DNA of 64,000 bases from an uncultured Sphingomonas sp. (GCF_913777625.1 NZ_CAJYTI010000026.1:62001-126000), one strand, 5' to 3'; shown: positions 1-9,392, counted from the stretch's first letter. Notes: generated by a model from the letters alone, not told the origin. Made by a program: numbers and translations.

Positions 1-407
1 AAGCGCAGGGTGATCTTCACCTTGTCGCCTTCGCCGATGAACTTCAGCACGTTGCGCATCTTCACGTCGTAATCGTGATCGTCGATGTTCGGACGCATCT
101 TGATCTCTTTGATCTCCTGCGTCTTCTGGGTCTTGCGTGCGAGGTTCGCCTTCTTCTGCGCCTCGTACTTGAACTTGCCCACATCGAGGAACTTGGCGAC
201 GGGCGGATCGGCGTTGGGCGACACTTCGACGAGGTCGAGCCCGACCTCGGCAGCCTGCGCCATCGCCTCGCGCGTGTACATCACGCCAAGGTTTTCGCCG
301 TCCTGGTCGATCACGCGAACCTTGGGCGACTGGATGAATTCGTTAAACCGCGGCCCGTTCAGCGGCATCGCGGGCGCCATCGGGCGCCGGGGCATGGGAG
401 AACGTAT
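1..407 (-). CDS. infC: Translation initiation factor IF-3 (5' part; 3' end outside window)
   Basis: IF-3 binds the 30S subunit, keeps it apart from 50S and checks the start codon. The visible reading frame contains the hallmark run of the IF-3 N domain (NEFI near the start, [24 protein letters not shown]) followed by the basic linker ([18 protein letters not shown]) and the beginning of the C domain ([19 protein letters not shown]). The gene leaves the window at base 1. Start choice: the first ATG in frame (395-393) has no Shine-Dalgarno at a usable distance; AGGAG at 420-416 lies 20 nt upstream of it but exactly 8 nt upstream of an in-frame ATA (407-405). IF-3 genes are known for non-AUG starts (AUU in E. 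coli) that let IF-3 repress itself, so I place the start at ATA. If ATG is used, the CDS begins at 395. Confidence 0.93.
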   Translation of the reverse strand, partial: MRSPMPRRPMAPAMPLNGPRFNEFIQSPKVRVIDQDGENLGVMYTREAMAQAAEVGLDLVEVSPNADPPVAKFLDVGKFKYEAQKKANLARKTQKTQEIKEIKMRPNIDDHDYDVKMRNVLKFIGEGDKVKITLR

Positions 408-643
408 AAGACTAGCTCCTGTAGTGGATAAGGGCCCTATATAGACAATCAAGGCGCAATAGAGAAGATCCCTCGCACTCCATTTCGCGCCGAATTCGGC
501 GGGTCCTCGGGTTGCGGCGACGACGGTCTGCAACCTCGGTTGGAGAAAATAGCCAAGCAAATCCGTTATATGCGGTGGGACGCGGCTATAATGGCTTGGG
601 GCGCCAACGGGGCGTCGACAATGCCGGCAACTTGGGGACGACC
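408..643. other. Intergenic region between infC and the outer-membrane gene
   Basis: About 236 bp between two divergent genes. It holds the infC leader with AGGAG at 416-420 (minus strand) and the unassigned promoters of both genes. I see no further gene; a plus-strand frame runs through from 512 but its upstream part has no protein-like features and the signal peptide begins at 644. Confidence 0.5.
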
Positions 644-1336
644 ATGACACGGATTTGGGTGGCGGCGCTGTGCGTCGCAGCAGCTGCGGCCACGCCCGCG
701 CTCGCGCAGGATCGCGCGTCGACAAGCGACGGCAAGGCAAGTGTGGGCGTGACGGCGGGGTCGCTGGGGATCGGCCCGGAGATCGGCTACCGCGCCAACC
801 AGACGATCGGCGTGCGCGCCAATGCCGGCTTCCTGGGGCTGGACCATGACTTCACCTCGGGCGGCATCGACTATACCGGCCATGCCAAGCTTTCCTCGGG
901 CGGGGTGATCGTCGATCTCTATCCGTTCGGCGGTGGCTTCCGCCTTTCGGCCGGCGCCCGGTACAACGGCACCGACGGCCGCGTCCGCGCAACGCCCAAC
1001 GGCCCGACCAAGATCGGCAGCCTGGTGTTCACGCCGCAGCAGATCGGCACCATCACCGGCCGCGCGGACCTGCGCGAGTTCGCCCCGCAGCTGACGCTCG
1101 GCTATGGCGGCAAGCTGCGCAAGGGTCTCGCCTTCACGATCGAGGCGGGCGCGCTGTTCCAGGGCGCGGTGCGCATCCGCGACTTCACCTCGAACGGCAC
1201 GCTGGCCACCGATCCCACCGTGGCGGGGACGACGTACCGCAACGAACTCGCCAAGCAGCGCCAGAAGCTGCAGGATACGGCGAACGACTATCAGGTCTAT
1301 CCGATCCTGCAGGTCGGGCTGAAGTACCGGTTCTGA
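644..1336 (+). CDS. Outer-membrane beta-barrel-type protein, secreted (230 aa)
   Basis: Starts at the ATG at 644, which opens a clear Sec signal peptide ([21 protein letters not shown], cleavage after ALA-Q). The mature part is rich in alternating Gly/aromatic strands ([67 protein letters not shown]) and ends in an aromatic C-terminus (LQVGLKYRF), the sorting signal of outer-membrane barrels recognised by BAM. It resembles the OmpW/opacity-like small barrels but I do not recognise the precise family. A longer in-frame extension back to 512 exists, but it would bury the signal peptide. A strong terminator hairpin follows the stop by 2 bp. Substrate or function unknown. Confidence 0.75.
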   Translation: MTRIWVAALCVAAAAATPALAQDRASTSDGKASVGVTAGSLGIGPEIGYRANQTIGVRANAGFLGLDHDFTSGGIDYTGHAKLSSGGVIVDLYPFGGGFRLSAGARYNGTDGRVRATPNGPTKIGSLVFTPQQIGTITGRADLREFAPQLTLGYGGKLRKGLAFTIEAGALFQGAVRIRDFTSNGTLATDPTVAGTTYRNELAKQRQKLQDTANDYQVYPILQVGLKYRF

Positions 1337-1338
1337 AG

Positions 1339-1374
1339 CAATGCGGGCGGCACCCAGGGGTGCCGCCCGCATTG
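1339..1374. terminator. Long perfect hairpin between convergent genes
   Basis: A 17-bp perfect inverted repeat (arms 1339-1355 and 1358-1374, core GCGGGCGGCACCC) followed by TTTG. It lies in the 50-bp gap between the outer-membrane gene and the 3' end of thrS and probably terminates both transcripts. Confidence 0.8.
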
Positions 1375-1386
1375 TTTGACTCGTCG

Positions 1387-3387
1387 TTATCGCAGGTCGG
1401 GCGCCAGCGCCTCGGTCTTGAGCCGTTCGATCGCCTCGTCCAGGGTCAGCATGGTCTGGCCCTGGCTGCCGAGCACGCGGAGCGCCACGGTGCTTTCCTC
1501 GGCCTCGCGCTTGCCGACGACCAGCAGGTTGGGCACCTTGGCCAGCGAGTGTTCGCGCACCTTGTAGTTGATCTTCTCGTTGCGCAGGTCGCTCTCGACG
1601 CGGATGCCCGCGGCCTGGAGCTTCGCCACCACCTCGCGGGCATAGTCGTCGGCATCGGACACGATCGTCGCGACCACCGCCTGCACCGGCGCGAGCCAGG
1701 TCGGCAGCTTGCCGGCGAAATGCTCGATCAGGATGCCGATGAACCGCTCGTACGAGCCGAAGATCGCGCGGTGGAGCATCACCGGGCGGTGCCGCTCGCC
1801 ATCCTCGCCGACATAGGACGCATCGAGCCGCTCGGGCAGCACCCGGTCCGACTGGATGGTGCCGACCTGCCAGGTGCGGCCGATCGCGTCGGTGAGGTGC
1901 CATTCCAACTTGGGCGCGTAGAAGGCACCTTCGCCGGGCAGCTCCTCCCAGCCATATTCGGGCGTGGCGAGCCCGGCGTCGATCACCGCCTGGCGCAGCT
2001 CGTTCTCCGCCTTGTCCCAATCGGCTTCGCTGCCGAAGCGCTTCTCCGGGCGCAGCGCGAGCTTGATCGCATAGGTGAAGCCGAAATGCTTGTAGACCCG
2101 GTCGGCGAGCGCGCAGAACGCCTTCACCTCGTCGACGATCTGGTCCTCGCGGCAGAAGATGTGGCCGTCGTCCTGGGTGAACTGGCGGACACGCATCAGC
2201 CCGTGCAACGCGCCGTGCGGCTCGTTGCGGTGGCAGCAGCCATTCTCGACGAGGCGCATCGGCAGGTCGCGATACGACTTGATGCCCTGCTTGAAGATCA
2301 GCACGTGCGCCGGGCAGTTCATCGGCTTGAGCGCCATCCACTGGACGTCGTCCGACACCATGGGACCCTCGTCCTCGATGTTCGGGGTCTCGTCGGGGAT
2401 GACGAACATGTTCTGGCGATACTTGCCCCAGTGGCCGGACTGCTCCCACTGGCGCGCGTCCATCACCTGGGGAGTCTTCACTTCCTTGCTGCCCGCGCCG
2501 TTGACCGCGCGGCGCATATAATCCTCGAGCACGCGGTAGATGACATAGCCGTTCGGGTGCCAGAACACCGAGCCATGCGCCTCCTGCTGGAGGTGGAACA
2601 GGTCCATCTCCGCGCCGAGCTTGCGGTGGTCGCGCTTGGCGGCCTCTTCTAGGCGCGTCAGATGCTCCTGGAGCTGCTTCTTGTTCAGCCAGCCGGTGCC
2701 GTAGATGCGGCTGAGCATCGCATTCTTCTGGTCGCCGCGCCAATAGGCGCCCGACACGCGGGTGAGCTTGAACGCATCGGCCGCGACCTTGCCGGTGGAG
2801 GCGAGATGGGGGCCGCGGCACATGTCGAGCCAGGCGTCCTCGCCCTTGCCGGCACGATAGACCGTGAGTTCTTCGCCCTCGGGGAGCTCCTTGGCCCATT
2901 CGGCCTTGAAGGTTTCCCCTTGCGCGGTCCAGCGCGCGATCAGGTCGGCGCGCGACCAGACTTCGCGGATCAGCGGCTCGTCCTTGGCGATGATGCGGCG
3001 CATCTCCTCCTCGATCGCCGGCAGGTCCTCCTCGGTGAAGGGGCGGTCCTTGGGGGCGAAGTCGTAATAGAAGCCGTCGTCGGTCGACGGGCCGAAGGTG
3101 ATCTGCGTGCCGGGGAACAGGTGCTGCACCGCTTCGGCGAGGATATGCGCATAGTCGTGGCGCACGAGCTCGAGCGCGTCGGCCTCGTCCTTGGCGGTGA
3201 CGAGCGCGAGGCTGGAATCGCCCTCGAACGGGCGGCCGATGTCGCGCAGCTCGCCATCGACGCGCGCGGCGAGCGCCGCCTTGGCCAGACCCGGACCGAT
3301 CGCCGCGGCGATGTCCGCCGGGGTAGTCCCCGGGGCTACCTCGCGGACGGAACCGTCGGGCAGCGTAATGCGGAACATCTCGGACAC
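1387..3387 (-). CDS. thrS: Threonyl-tRNA synthetase
   Basis: Class II aminoacyl-tRNA synthetase that charges tRNA-Thr in the cytoplasm. Domain order is typical: N-terminal TGS domain ([19 protein letters not shown]), the editing domain with [11 protein letters not shown] (His pair) and DMCRGPHL, the catalytic core with the zinc-ligand region [10 protein letters not shown], motif 2 ([18 protein letters not shown], then [11 protein letters not shown]), motif 3 ([20 protein letters not shown]) and a C-terminal anticodon-binding domain. About 666 aa, the normal bacterial length. Start: a GTG at 3387 is preceded by AAAGGGA with 8-nt spacing; the ATG six codons upstream (3405) has no good ribosome site, so I prefer GTG. 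The infC/thrS neighbourhood is a common bacterial arrangement, although here an outer-membrane gene lies between. Confidence 0.97.
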   Translation of the reverse strand: MSEMFRITLPDGSVREVAPGTTPADIAAAIGPGLAKAALAARVDGELRDIGRPFEGDSSLALVTAKDEADALELVRHDYAHILAEAVQHLFPGTQITFGPSTDDGFYYDFAPKDRPFTEEDLPAIEEEMRRIIAKDEPLIREVWSRADLIARWTAQGETFKAEWAKELPEGEELTVYRAGKGEDAWLDMCRGPHLASTGKVAADAFKLTRVSGAYWRGDQKNAMLSRIYGTGWLNKKQLQEHLTRLEEAAKRDHRKLGAEMDLFHLQQEAHGSVFWHPNGYVIYRVLEDYMRRAVNGAGSKEVKTPQVMDARQWEQSGHWGKYRQNMFVIPDETPNIEDEGPMVSDDVQWMALKPMNCPAHVLIFKQGIKSYRDLPMRLVENGCCHRNEPHGALHGLMRVRQFTQDDGHIFCREDQIVDEVKAFCALADRVYKHFGFTYAIKLALRPEKRFGSEADWDKAENELRQAVIDAGLATPEYGWEELPGEGAFYAPKLEWHLTDAIGRTWQVGTIQSDRVLPERLDASYVGEDGERHRPVMLHRAIFGSYERFIGILIEHFAGKLPTWLAPVQAVVATIVSDADDYAREVVAKLQAAGIRVESDLRNEKINYKVREHSLAKVPNLLVVGKREAEESTVALRVLGSQGQTMLTLDEAIERLKTEALAPDLR

Positions 3388-3528
3388 GGGAAGAATCCCT
3401 TTCATGGGTGTGGAATGGAGCGCGGCTTATGCCCGCGCGGGTGCGATATAGGCAAGGCTTTGGCGAAAGGGCAGGGGCGGGGGGATTTCGGGGTGGCACG
3501 GAGGGCGGCGCGGGCATAGCCTGCGGGC

Positions 3529-3891
3529 ATGAACGCCAGCCACCACATCGTCGCCATCCTGCCCTGCCGCGACCTCGACGCGAGCACCGCCTTCTACCGC
3601 CGCCTGGGGCTGGAGGTGACCGGCGACTACGACCATTACCGCATCCTCGAAGACGGTCGCGGCTGGCACCTGCACCTGCGGCACGAGCCGAACACGCCCC
3701 AGGCGCCGGACAATCCCTTCGGGCTGTACCTCTATGTCGAGGATGTCGACGCGGTGGCGGATCGGGTGCGCGAGGCCATCATCCAGCCCGGCACGCCGCA
3801 TGCGATGCCCTGGGGGACGTACGAGTTCGCGGTGTCGGATCCCGATGGGGCGCTGGTGCGGGTGGGGCGGGTGCTGGAGGGGCAAATATAG
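3529..3891 (+). CDS. VOC (glyoxalase/bleomycin-resistance) family protein
   Basis: A 120-aa single-module protein of the vicinal oxygen chelate fold: HHIVAILPCRDLDASTAFYRRLGLEV opens the first beta-alpha-beta unit and the domain ends with the usual FAVSDPDGALVRVGR strand pair. Metal-ligand positions could be His6 or His7 and a late acidic residue, but they are not certain. Small proteins of this type include bleomycin-binding and lyase-like members; the substrate here cannot be read from the sequence. It stands alone after thrS in divergent orientation. Confidence 0.85.
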   Translation: MNASHHIVAILPCRDLDASTAFYRRLGLEVTGDYDHYRILEDGRGWHLHLRHEPNTPQAPDNPFGLYLYVEDVDAVADRVREAIIQPGTPHAMPWGTYEFAVSDPDGALVRVGRVLEGQI

Positions 3892-3988
3892 ATTGGAGCT
3901 TCCAAGGAATGCCGGTTGAACGCGATTCGCCCCACGGAAGCTGGTGTTCTCTGCCGTGCCGACGCAACGTTAGCCGGAGCTGCAAGTC

Positions 3989-4222
3989 ATGCGATTACCT
4001 ATTCGAAATTACTTGGATGCGCCGCTGACGATCTTTATCGAGCCGATCTGCCACCAGTTTGAAGTGCCGCCCCGTGGCGAAGCATGGGTTTTTCTCGAAG
4101 ACGGGCATTCGCACTCGATCGACATACATCCCGAAAACTGGGTATCAATCTGGAACGACGGCATAGAATTGGCCGCTGTGGAAGTCTTTGCGGAGCACCA
4201 GTTTTCGACACCCGAGCGCTGA
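3989..4222 (+). CDS. Small hypothetical protein (77 aa)
   Basis: Begins MRLPIRNYLDAPLTIFIEPICHQFEVPPRGEA and contains a His/Asp-rich stretch (EDGHSHSIDIHPENWVSIW). It has the compact beta-rich look of small immunity-like or cupin-like proteins, but I recognise no family. Base composition is a little lower in GC than the flanking genes. It ends 13 bp from the convergent desulfhydrase-like gene. Confidence 0.55.
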   Translation: MRLPIRNYLDAPLTIFIEPICHQFEVPPRGEAWVFLEDGHSHSIDIHPENWVSIWNDGIELAAVEVFAEHQFSTPER

Positions 4223-4235
4223 GGCGGCGCGCAAG

Positions 4236-5258
4236 CTATTCGCCAAACACCTCCCGATACGCAAACAACCCCGGCACCCCGCCGGTCATGACGTACAGCA
4301 CCGCCTCGCCCGCCCGGAACGTGCCGCCGCGGATCGCGGCGAGCAGCCCGGCGAACGCCTTGCCGCTATAGACGGGGTCGAGCAGCAGGCCCTCGGTGCG
4401 AGCGAGCAGTTCCACCGCTTCGCGCATCGCGGCCGTGGGGATGCCATAGCCTTCGCCCCGCTGGCTGCCGTCGATCACCACTTCCGCTGCCGCCACGCTG
4501 CCCGGCAGGGTGTTGGCGGCGAGCGTCGCCTGGGCCAGCGCCAGCGTCTCGGCATAAGCGCGCTCGGGGGTGGCGAGGACGGCGTAGGAGTGGACGCGCG
4601 TCACCTCCGCGCCCGCTGCCGCCATGCCGGCGGCGAGGCCCGCATGGGTGCCGGCGCTGCCATTGGGGACGACGATGCGGGCGAAGCGCTCGCCGAGCGC
4701 CGCCTCCTGGCTCAGGATCTCCCAGGCGCAGGCGACATAGCCGAGCGCGCCGACCGGCGACGATCCGCCCGCGCCGACCACGTATGGTCTGCGGCCCTCC
4801 GTCCGCAGCGTCGCGGCGCGGGTGTGGGCGAAGGCGAGCGGGTCGGTGTCGCCGGGCACGCGGTGCACGGTCGCGCCGAAGATCGCGTCGAGCAGGAGGT
4901 TGCCGTTGCCGCGATAGTCGGCGTCGTGGCGCGGCACGACATCGGCCAGCACCAGCTCGCAGGCGAGGCCCATCCGTGCCGCCGCCGCCGCGCTCAGCCG
5001 GGCATGGTTCGATTGCAGGCCGCCGGTGGTGACGAAGGTGTCGCACCCTTGCGCGATCGCGTCGCCGAGCAGGAATTCGAGCTTGCGCAGCTTGTTGCCG
5101 CCGCCGCCGATGCCCGCCACATCGTCGCGCTTCGCATATATCCGGACGCCGGTGCCGAGCGCCGCCTCCAGCCGTTCCAGCCGTTCGATCGGCGAGGGGT
5201 GGGCGAGCAGCGAGACCGCGCCGTGGCGTGTACGCAGCGCGTGCGGATCGGGGTTCAT
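4236..5258 (-). CDS. PLP-dependent D-cysteine desulfhydrase / ACC deaminase family
   Basis: A 340-aa fold-type II PLP enzyme. The PLP lysine sits in [14 protein letters not shown] (the family's GNK-RKLE motif), followed by [21 protein letters not shown], which binds cofactor phosphate and substrate, and [11 protein letters not shown]. Relatives cleave D-cysteine to pyruvate, sulfide and ammonia (DcyD) or deaminate 1-aminocyclopropane-1-carboxylate (AcdS); the variants cannot be told apart safely from motifs alone. Its ATG overlaps the TGA of ldcA (ATGA), so the two are translationally coupled. Coupling to a D-amino-acid-related peptidase makes D-amino-acid breakdown a plausible role (inference). 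Confidence 0.85.
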   Translation of the reverse strand: MNPDPHALRTRHGAVSLLAHPSPIERLERLEAALGTGVRIYAKRDDVAGIGGGGNKLRKLEFLLGDAIAQGCDTFVTTGGLQSNHARLSAAAAARMGLACELVLADVVPRHDADYRGNGNLLLDAIFGATVHRVPGDTDPLAFAHTRAATLRTEGRRPYVVGAGGSSPVGALGYVACAWEILSQEAALGERFARIVVPNGSAGTHAGLAAGMAAAGAEVTRVHSYAVLATPERAYAETLALAQATLAANTLPGSVAAAEVVIDGSQRGEGYGIPTAAMREAVELLARTEGLLLDPVYSGKAFAGLLAAIRGGTFRAGEAVLYVMTGGVPGLFAYREVFGE

Positions 5259-6073
5259 GCGACGCCGAACGGCACGACGTGGTTGGTCGAGATGTGCCCG
5301 ATCGCGCAGCGGCCGAGATAGGGGACGCCCATCTCCTTGCACCAGCGCAGGATCATTGCGTCCACCGTCTCGCCGAACGGCGGGTCGTTCTCGGCGATGG
5401 CGGTCACCGCGCCGAGGCGGATGCCGGCGATGCCCTTCAGCTGCTCGGCATGGGCCATGTTGAAGAGCATCCGGTCGATCCGGTAGAGCGGCTCGTCCAC
5501 TTCCTCGATCATCAGCACATGGTCGGTGAGGTCGGGCAGGTACTTGCTGCCGATCAGCGAGGTGAGGATCGCGAGGTTGAACGCGGCGGCGGGGCGGCCG
5601 TCGGCGAGTGCGGGATCGAGCCCGCGGCGGTCGCGGTCGATCAGCCAGCCGAGCGCCCAGCCGGTATCCACCCCGGCATCGTTCCTGCCGATGCTGCTCG
5701 CCATCGAGGCGTGGACCGGATGGCCGATGCCGCGGGCGTAGAGCGCAGCCAGCAGGAAGCCCATGTCCGAAAAGCCCATATAGGTCTTGCGCCGCGCCGC
5801 CTCGCCGAGATGCGGCATCACCGCGTCGAGGATGCGGTTCGAGCCATAGCCGCCGCGCGCGAACCAGATCGCGTCGATCGTCGGATCGTTGGCGAACTCC
5901 AGGAACGCCGCCGCGCGCTCGGCATCGGTGCCGGCGAAATGCCCGGCGGACAGATAGCATTGCGGGTGGAACACCACCTCGTGCTCCGGGTAGGTGAGCG
6001 CCATGAACGCCGCCATGCGGGCAGACGATTCCCGGGTGACTGGCCGCGCCGGTGCTACGACTCCGATCCGCAT
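5255..6073 (-). CDS. ldcA: LD-carboxypeptidase (muramoyltetrapeptide carboxypeptidase)
   Basis: Serine peptidase of family S66 that removes the terminal D-Ala from the L-Ala-D-Glu-mDAP-D-Ala tetrapeptide during murein recycling in the cytoplasm. The three catalytic elements are visible: nucleophile Ser in [10 protein letters not shown], Glu in [16 protein letters not shown] and His in [13 protein letters not shown]. The [16 protein letters not shown] glycine stretch ([13 protein letters not shown]) is also typical. 272 aa. The start at 6073 ([12 protein letters not shown]) faces mpl across a 39-bp gap. The product of this enzyme (tripeptide) is the substrate of Mpl next door, which supports both assignments. 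Confidence 0.92.
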   Translation of the reverse strand: MRIGVVAPARPVTRESSARMAAFMALTYPEHEVVFHPQCYLSAGHFAGTDAERAAAFLEFANDPTIDAIWFARGGYGSNRILDAVMPHLGEAARRKTYMGFSDMGFLLAALYARGIGHPVHASMASSIGRNDAGVDTGWALGWLIDRDRRGLDPALADGRPAAAFNLAILTSLIGSKYLPDLTDHVLMIEEVDEPLYRIDRMLFNMAHAEQLKGIAGIRLGAVTAIAENDPPFGETVDAMILRWCKEMGVPYLGRCAIGHISTNHVVPFGVA

Positions 6074-6112
6074 ATGCTTGTATGGTCTCCTCGAATTGCC
6101 GATAGCGTGCCC

Positions 6113-7507
6113 ATGCAGCATGGCAAAGCAACCTTCTTCGTAGGGATCGGCGGTTCGGGGATGATGCCGCTGGCGATGATCCTCGCCGGCCGGGGCGCCC
6201 GGGTCTCGGGTTCGGACCGCAGCCTGGATGGCGGGCGGCTGGCGTCCAAGTTCGACTGGCTCCGCTCGCGCGGGGTGGAGCTGTTCCCGCAGGACGGCAG
6301 CGGCGTGCAATCCGCCGAGCAGGTGGTGGTCGCCTCCGCCGCGATCGAGCCGAGCGTGCCGGACATGGTGCGCGCGGCGGAACTCGGCTGCGCGCGGATG
6401 TCGCGGGCCGAGCTGCTGGCGAGCCTGTTCAACGCCTCGCCGCTGCCGATCGGCGTGGCGGGGACCAGCGGCAAGTCGACCGTGACGGGGATGATCGGCT
6501 GGATCCTCCACGCCTGCGGGCGCGACCCCACGGTGATGAACGGCGCGGTGATGAAGAATTTCGCGGGGCCCGACGCGCCCTTCGCCAGCGCGCTGGTGGG
6601 GGCGGGGGACGCGTTCGTCAGCGAGGTGGACGAGAGCGACGGCTCGATCGCCAATTACTGGCCGCGGATCGCGGTGCTCAACAATGTCAGCCTCGATCAC
6701 AAGTCGCTCGAGGAATTGCGGCTGCTGTTCGGGGCGTTCGCGGGCAAGGCGGCGACGACCGTCGTCAATGTCGGCGATGCCGAGAGCGCGGCGCTGGCGG
6801 CGGGGCTGGATCGGGGCAGGACGCTGACCTTCGCGGTGGAGGGCGAGGCGGACCTGATGGCGCGCAACCTGGCGCCGGAGGCCTTTGCGATCGGCTTTGA
6901 TCTTGTGACGGGCGAGACCGTGCGGCGGGTGCGGCTGCAGGTGCCGGGGCGGCACAATGTCGCCAATGCGCTGGCGGCGATCGGCGCGACGACGGCGGCG
7001 GGGGTGTCGCTGGAGGAGGCGTGCGCGGCCGTGGAGGGCTTTACCGGGCTGCGGCGGCGGTTCGAGCTGGTCGGCACGGCCGGCGGCGTGTCGGTGATCG
7101 ACGATTTCGGGCACAACCCCGACAAGATCGCCGCGACGCTGGATACGCTGCACGCGTTTCCGGGGCGGTTGCTGCTCTTGTTCCAGCCGCACGGCTATGG
7201 CCCGCTCAAGGTGATGCGGCGCGAGCTGGTCGCGATGTTCGCGACCAAGCTGGGCGCCGAGGACCTGCTGGTGCTGCCGGACCCGGTCTATCACGGCGGC
7301 ACCGTCGCCCGCGAGGTGACCAGCGCCGACATCGTCACCGATGTCGCGGCGACCGGTGCGCAGGCGATCCACATCCCCGGCCGCGAGGCGGCGGCGGCGC
7401 ATCTGGTGGCGCAGGCCCGTCCCGGCGACCGCATCGTGGTGATGGGCGCGCGCGACGATACGCTGAGCCAGCTCGCCGAGGACATGGTGGCGCGGCTTTC
7501 CAGCTGA
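6113..7507 (+). CDS. mpl: Mur ligase family: UDP-MurNAc:tripeptide ligase Mpl (MurC-like)
   Basis: A 464-aa ATP-dependent Mur ligase. It has the N-terminal Rossmann UDP-binding start ([17 protein letters not shown]), the P-loop [13 protein letters not shown], the acidic [13 protein letters not shown] stretch, NVSLDHKS and the C-terminal [10 protein letters not shown] and QPHGYGPLK segments. Mpl joins recycled L-Ala-D-Glu-mDAP to UDP-MurNAc; MurC adds L-Ala. I choose Mpl because the gene is away from the dcw cell-wall cluster and next to ldcA, whose product is the Mpl substrate. A start 39 nt earlier is possible in frame; no strong ribosome site decides. Divergent from ldcA with a very short shared promoter. 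Confidence 0.8.
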   Translation: MQHGKATFFVGIGGSGMMPLAMILAGRGARVSGSDRSLDGGRLASKFDWLRSRGVELFPQDGSGVQSAEQVVVASAAIEPSVPDMVRAAELGCARMSRAELLASLFNASPLPIGVAGTSGKSTVTGMIGWILHACGRDPTVMNGAVMKNFAGPDAPFASALVGAGDAFVSEVDESDGSIANYWPRIAVLNNVSLDHKSLEELRLLFGAFAGKAATTVVNVGDAESAALAAGLDRGRTLTFAVEGEADLMARNLAPEAFAIGFDLVTGETVRRVRLQVPGRHNVANALAAIGATTAAGVSLEEACAAVEGFTGLRRRFELVGTAGGVSVIDDFGHNPDKIAATLDTLHAFPGRLLLLFQPHGYGPLKVMRRELVAMFATKLGAEDLLVLPDPVYHGGTVAREVTSADIVTDVAATGAQAIHIPGREAAAAHLVAQARPGDRIVVMGARDDTLSQLAEDMVARLSS

Positions 7508-7636
7508 TCCTCCCCTTGCAGGGGAGGTGGCGCGCGCAGCGCGACGGAGGGGTGTCCCCGGTCGAAGGCCGGGGGCGCCCCTTCGTCGTTTTCACCCCTC
7601 CGCCGCTGCGCGGCACCTCCCCTTCCAGGGGAGGAT
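7508..7636. repeat. Palindromic repeat, family B copy 1
   Basis: About 129 bp beginning TCCTCCCCTTGCAGGGGAGG and ending with the matching CCTCCCCTTCCAGGGGAGGA. Inside are GACGGAGGGGTGTCCCC and CACCCCTCCGCC as inner arms. A second copy lies at 23797-23940. REP/MITE-like, intergenic, no coding potential. Confidence 0.8.
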
Positions 7637-7650
7637 TGAAGCGCACGCCT

Positions 7651-7684
7651 GTCAACCTCGCTTGACATGTAAAGCGAGGTTGAC
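7651..7684. promoter_or_regulatory. 13-bp-arm palindromic operator upstream of the XRE operon
   Basis: Perfect inverted repeat GTCAACCTCGCTT (7651-7663) and AAGCGAGGTTGAC (7672-7684) with an 8-bp spacer. The spacer and its edges form a second nested near-palindrome, CTTGACATGTAAAG, which includes a -35-like TTGACA (7662-7667). CTTTACATG recurs at the start codon (7715-7724). Likely binding site for the XRE regulator encoded two genes down (inference). Confidence 0.65.
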
Positions 7685-7721
7685 GTAAAGCTTGCTTGTC
7701 TGATTCGCAAGGAGGCTTTAC

Positions 7722-8141
7722 ATGGCGTGTGGTACGATGAACGCAGCCCAGCGCCGGTACATGTGGCGGTTCCTGCCGGCGATGGGCGTCTATTCCGTTG
7801 TCATCGTCGGGTCGGGACTGGCGTCGCGCTGGTGGCATCCCGAGGGCCTCGGCCTGTTCGCGCTGGCGCTGGCACCCGCATTGCCGCTGCTTGCCGCCAT
7901 TGCCGCGATCGGCCTGTATCTGATCGAGGAGAAGGACGAATATCTGCGCAGTCGCAACGCCATCGCCGCGATCGGCGGGCTCGGCATCCTGCTGGCGTTC
8001 ACGACGGTGTGGGGCTTTCTCGAAGAGGGCGGCGTGGTCGGGCGCTTCCCGCTATGGGGGGCGTTTCCGCTCTGGGCCGCGGGGCTCGGCGTCTGCCAGG
8101 GGCTGGTCCATCTGCGCGACGGCTCGGGAGGCGAGGCATGA
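7722..8141 (+). CDS. Small integral membrane protein (139 aa) paired with an XRE regulator
   Basis: Start at 7722 is fixed by AGGAGG six nt upstream. Four hydrophobic segments can be seen: roughly residues 17-34 (FLPAMGVYSVVIVGSGLA), 42-66 (LFALALAPALPLLAAIAAIGLYL), 81-100 (IAAIGGLGILLAFTTVWGF) and 110-127. A charged loop EEKDEYLRSRNA lies between the second and third. This layout (a four-TM protein followed by a short Cro-like regulator) is a recurrent two-gene unit in bacteria; the membrane protein's function is not known. Its stop overlaps the XRE start as ATGA. Confidence 0.75.
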   Translation: MACGTMNAAQRRYMWRFLPAMGVYSVVIVGSGLASRWWHPEGLGLFALALAPALPLLAAIAAIGLYLIEEKDEYLRSRNAIAAIGGLGILLAFTTVWGFLEEGGVVGRFPLWGAFPLWAAGLGVCQGLVHLRDGSGGEA

Positions 8142-8347
8142 ACAACCGCCTCCGCGTGCTCCGCGCCGAACGCGCGTGGAGCCAGCAGGATCTCGCCGAA
8201 CGGCTCGAGGTCTCGCGCCAGAGCGTCAATGCGATCGAGACCGGCCGCTACGATCCCTCGCTGCCGCTCGCCTTCAAGATCGCCGATTTGTTCGGCCTCG
8301 CGATCGAGGATATCTTCGTCAATCCCGCCAAGGAGCAGGACCAATGA
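8138..8347 (+). CDS. XRE/Cro-type transcriptional regulator (69 aa)
   Basis: A minimal helix-turn-helix protein of the YozG-like type: LRVLRAERAWSQQDLAERLEVSRQSVNAIETGRYDPSLPLAFKIADLFGLAIEDIF fills almost the whole chain. Such regulators sit in operons with a small membrane protein and bind palindromes in their own promoter; the 34-bp palindrome at 7651-7684 is the obvious candidate. Overlaps the previous and following genes by 4 bp each, so all three are one translationally coupled unit. Confidence 0.9.
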   Translation: MNNRLRVLRAERAWSQQDLAERLEVSRQSVNAIETGRYDPSLPLAFKIADLFGLAIEDIFVNPAKEQDQ

Positions 8348-9288
8348 TGCACGCCCTTTGCTTTGCCGCGTCCCGCGTTTCCACCACCCGCTGGCTCGCC
8401 ATGGCCGTGGCGATCGCCGTCGCCAATGCCTCCGGGCATAGCCATGGCGCGCTGGCGCCGGTTGCCGCCGCTGCGGATAGGCTGACGCAGATGGACCATA
8501 TCTCGGTACAGGTCGTCGGGCGCGGCAGCCCGGTGATCCTGATCCCCGGCCTGTCCAGCCCGCGCGCGACCTGGGACGGGGTGGTGCCGGAGCTTGCGAA
8601 GAACCACCGCGTCTATGTGGTGCAGGTCAACGGCTTCGGCGGGGACGATCCGCGCGGCAATCTGCAGCCGGGCATCCTCGACGGGATCGTCGGCGATCTT
8701 CACACGCTGATCACCGGCGCCAAGCTGGGCGCGGTGCCGGTGGTCGGCCACTCGATGGGCGGGCTGGTCTCGCTGATGCTGGCGAAGGCCCACCCGGAGG
8801 ACGTGAAGAAGGCGCTGATCGTCGATGCGCTGCCCTTCTACAGCGTCGTCCTCGCCCCCGCTGCAACCGTGGAATCGATCAAGCCGCAGGCCGAGATGAT
8901 GCGCGCGCAGCTGAACAGCTTTTACGGTAAGCCCTTCCCCGCGCAGATCGCCCAGATCCTCGCGCAGCAAATGGCGCTGACCCCCGCCGCGCGCGAAAAG
9001 GTCGCGGGCTGGACCACGCAAGCCGACATGCGGGTGAGCGGCCAGGCGATCTACGAGGACATGCAGACCGATCTGCGCGCGGACCTGCCGAAGATCGCCA
9101 CGCCGGTCACCGTGCTGGTGCCGTGGACTGCCGGGCGCGGCGAGGCGGCGACGCTCGGCTTCTACCGCAGCCAATATGCCGGCGCGCCCAAGGTAACCTT
9201 CCAGGGCGTGGGGGATAGCGGCCACTTCGTCATGCTCGACCAGCCCGAAGCGTTCGAGCGGGCGCTGGCGACGTTTCTCGCCGGCTGA
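8344..9288 (+). CDS. Alpha/beta hydrolase, secreted
   Basis: 314 aa. An N-terminal hydrophobic stretch (WLAMAVAIAVANASG) looks like a signal peptide or anchor. The hydrolase core shows VILIPGLSSPRATWDG (oxyanion region), the nucleophile elbow VVGHSMGGLVS (Ser in GHSMG) and a late catalytic His in GDSGHFVMLDQPEAFERAL. Substrate unknown; esterase or lactonase activity is likely. Third gene of the XRE operon, with its ATG inside the regulator's stop, so it is probably repressed by the same regulator. Confidence 0.85.
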   Translation: MMHALCFAASRVSTTRWLAMAVAIAVANASGHSHGALAPVAAAADRLTQMDHISVQVVGRGSPVILIPGLSSPRATWDGVVPELAKNHRVYVVQVNGFGGDDPRGNLQPGILDGIVGDLHTLITGAKLGAVPVVGHSMGGLVSLMLAKAHPEDVKKALIVDALPFYSVVLAPAATVESIKPQAEMMRAQLNSFYGKPFPAQIAQILAQQMALTPAAREKVAGWTTQADMRVSGQAIYEDMQTDLRADLPKIATPVTVLVPWTAGRGEAATLGFYRSQYAGAPKVTFQGVGDSGHFVMLDQPEAFERALATFLAG

Positions 9289-9294
9289 CCTCAA

Positions 9295-9392
9295 CCGTCA
9301 TCCCGGCGAACGCCGGGATCCAGTCGCCCTTCCGTCTCGGCAAGAACCGCGACGCAGACCGCAATGGATCCCGGCGTTCGCCGGGATGACGG
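9295..9392. repeat. Palindromic repeat, family A copy 1
   Basis: Perfect 28-bp inverted arms (9295-9322 and 9365-9392; core CATCCCGGCGAACGCCGGGAT) around a 42-bp spacer. It lies between convergent genes. Four other copies are at 13389, 28434, 43091 and 46730. REP/BIME-like. Confidence 0.85.
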
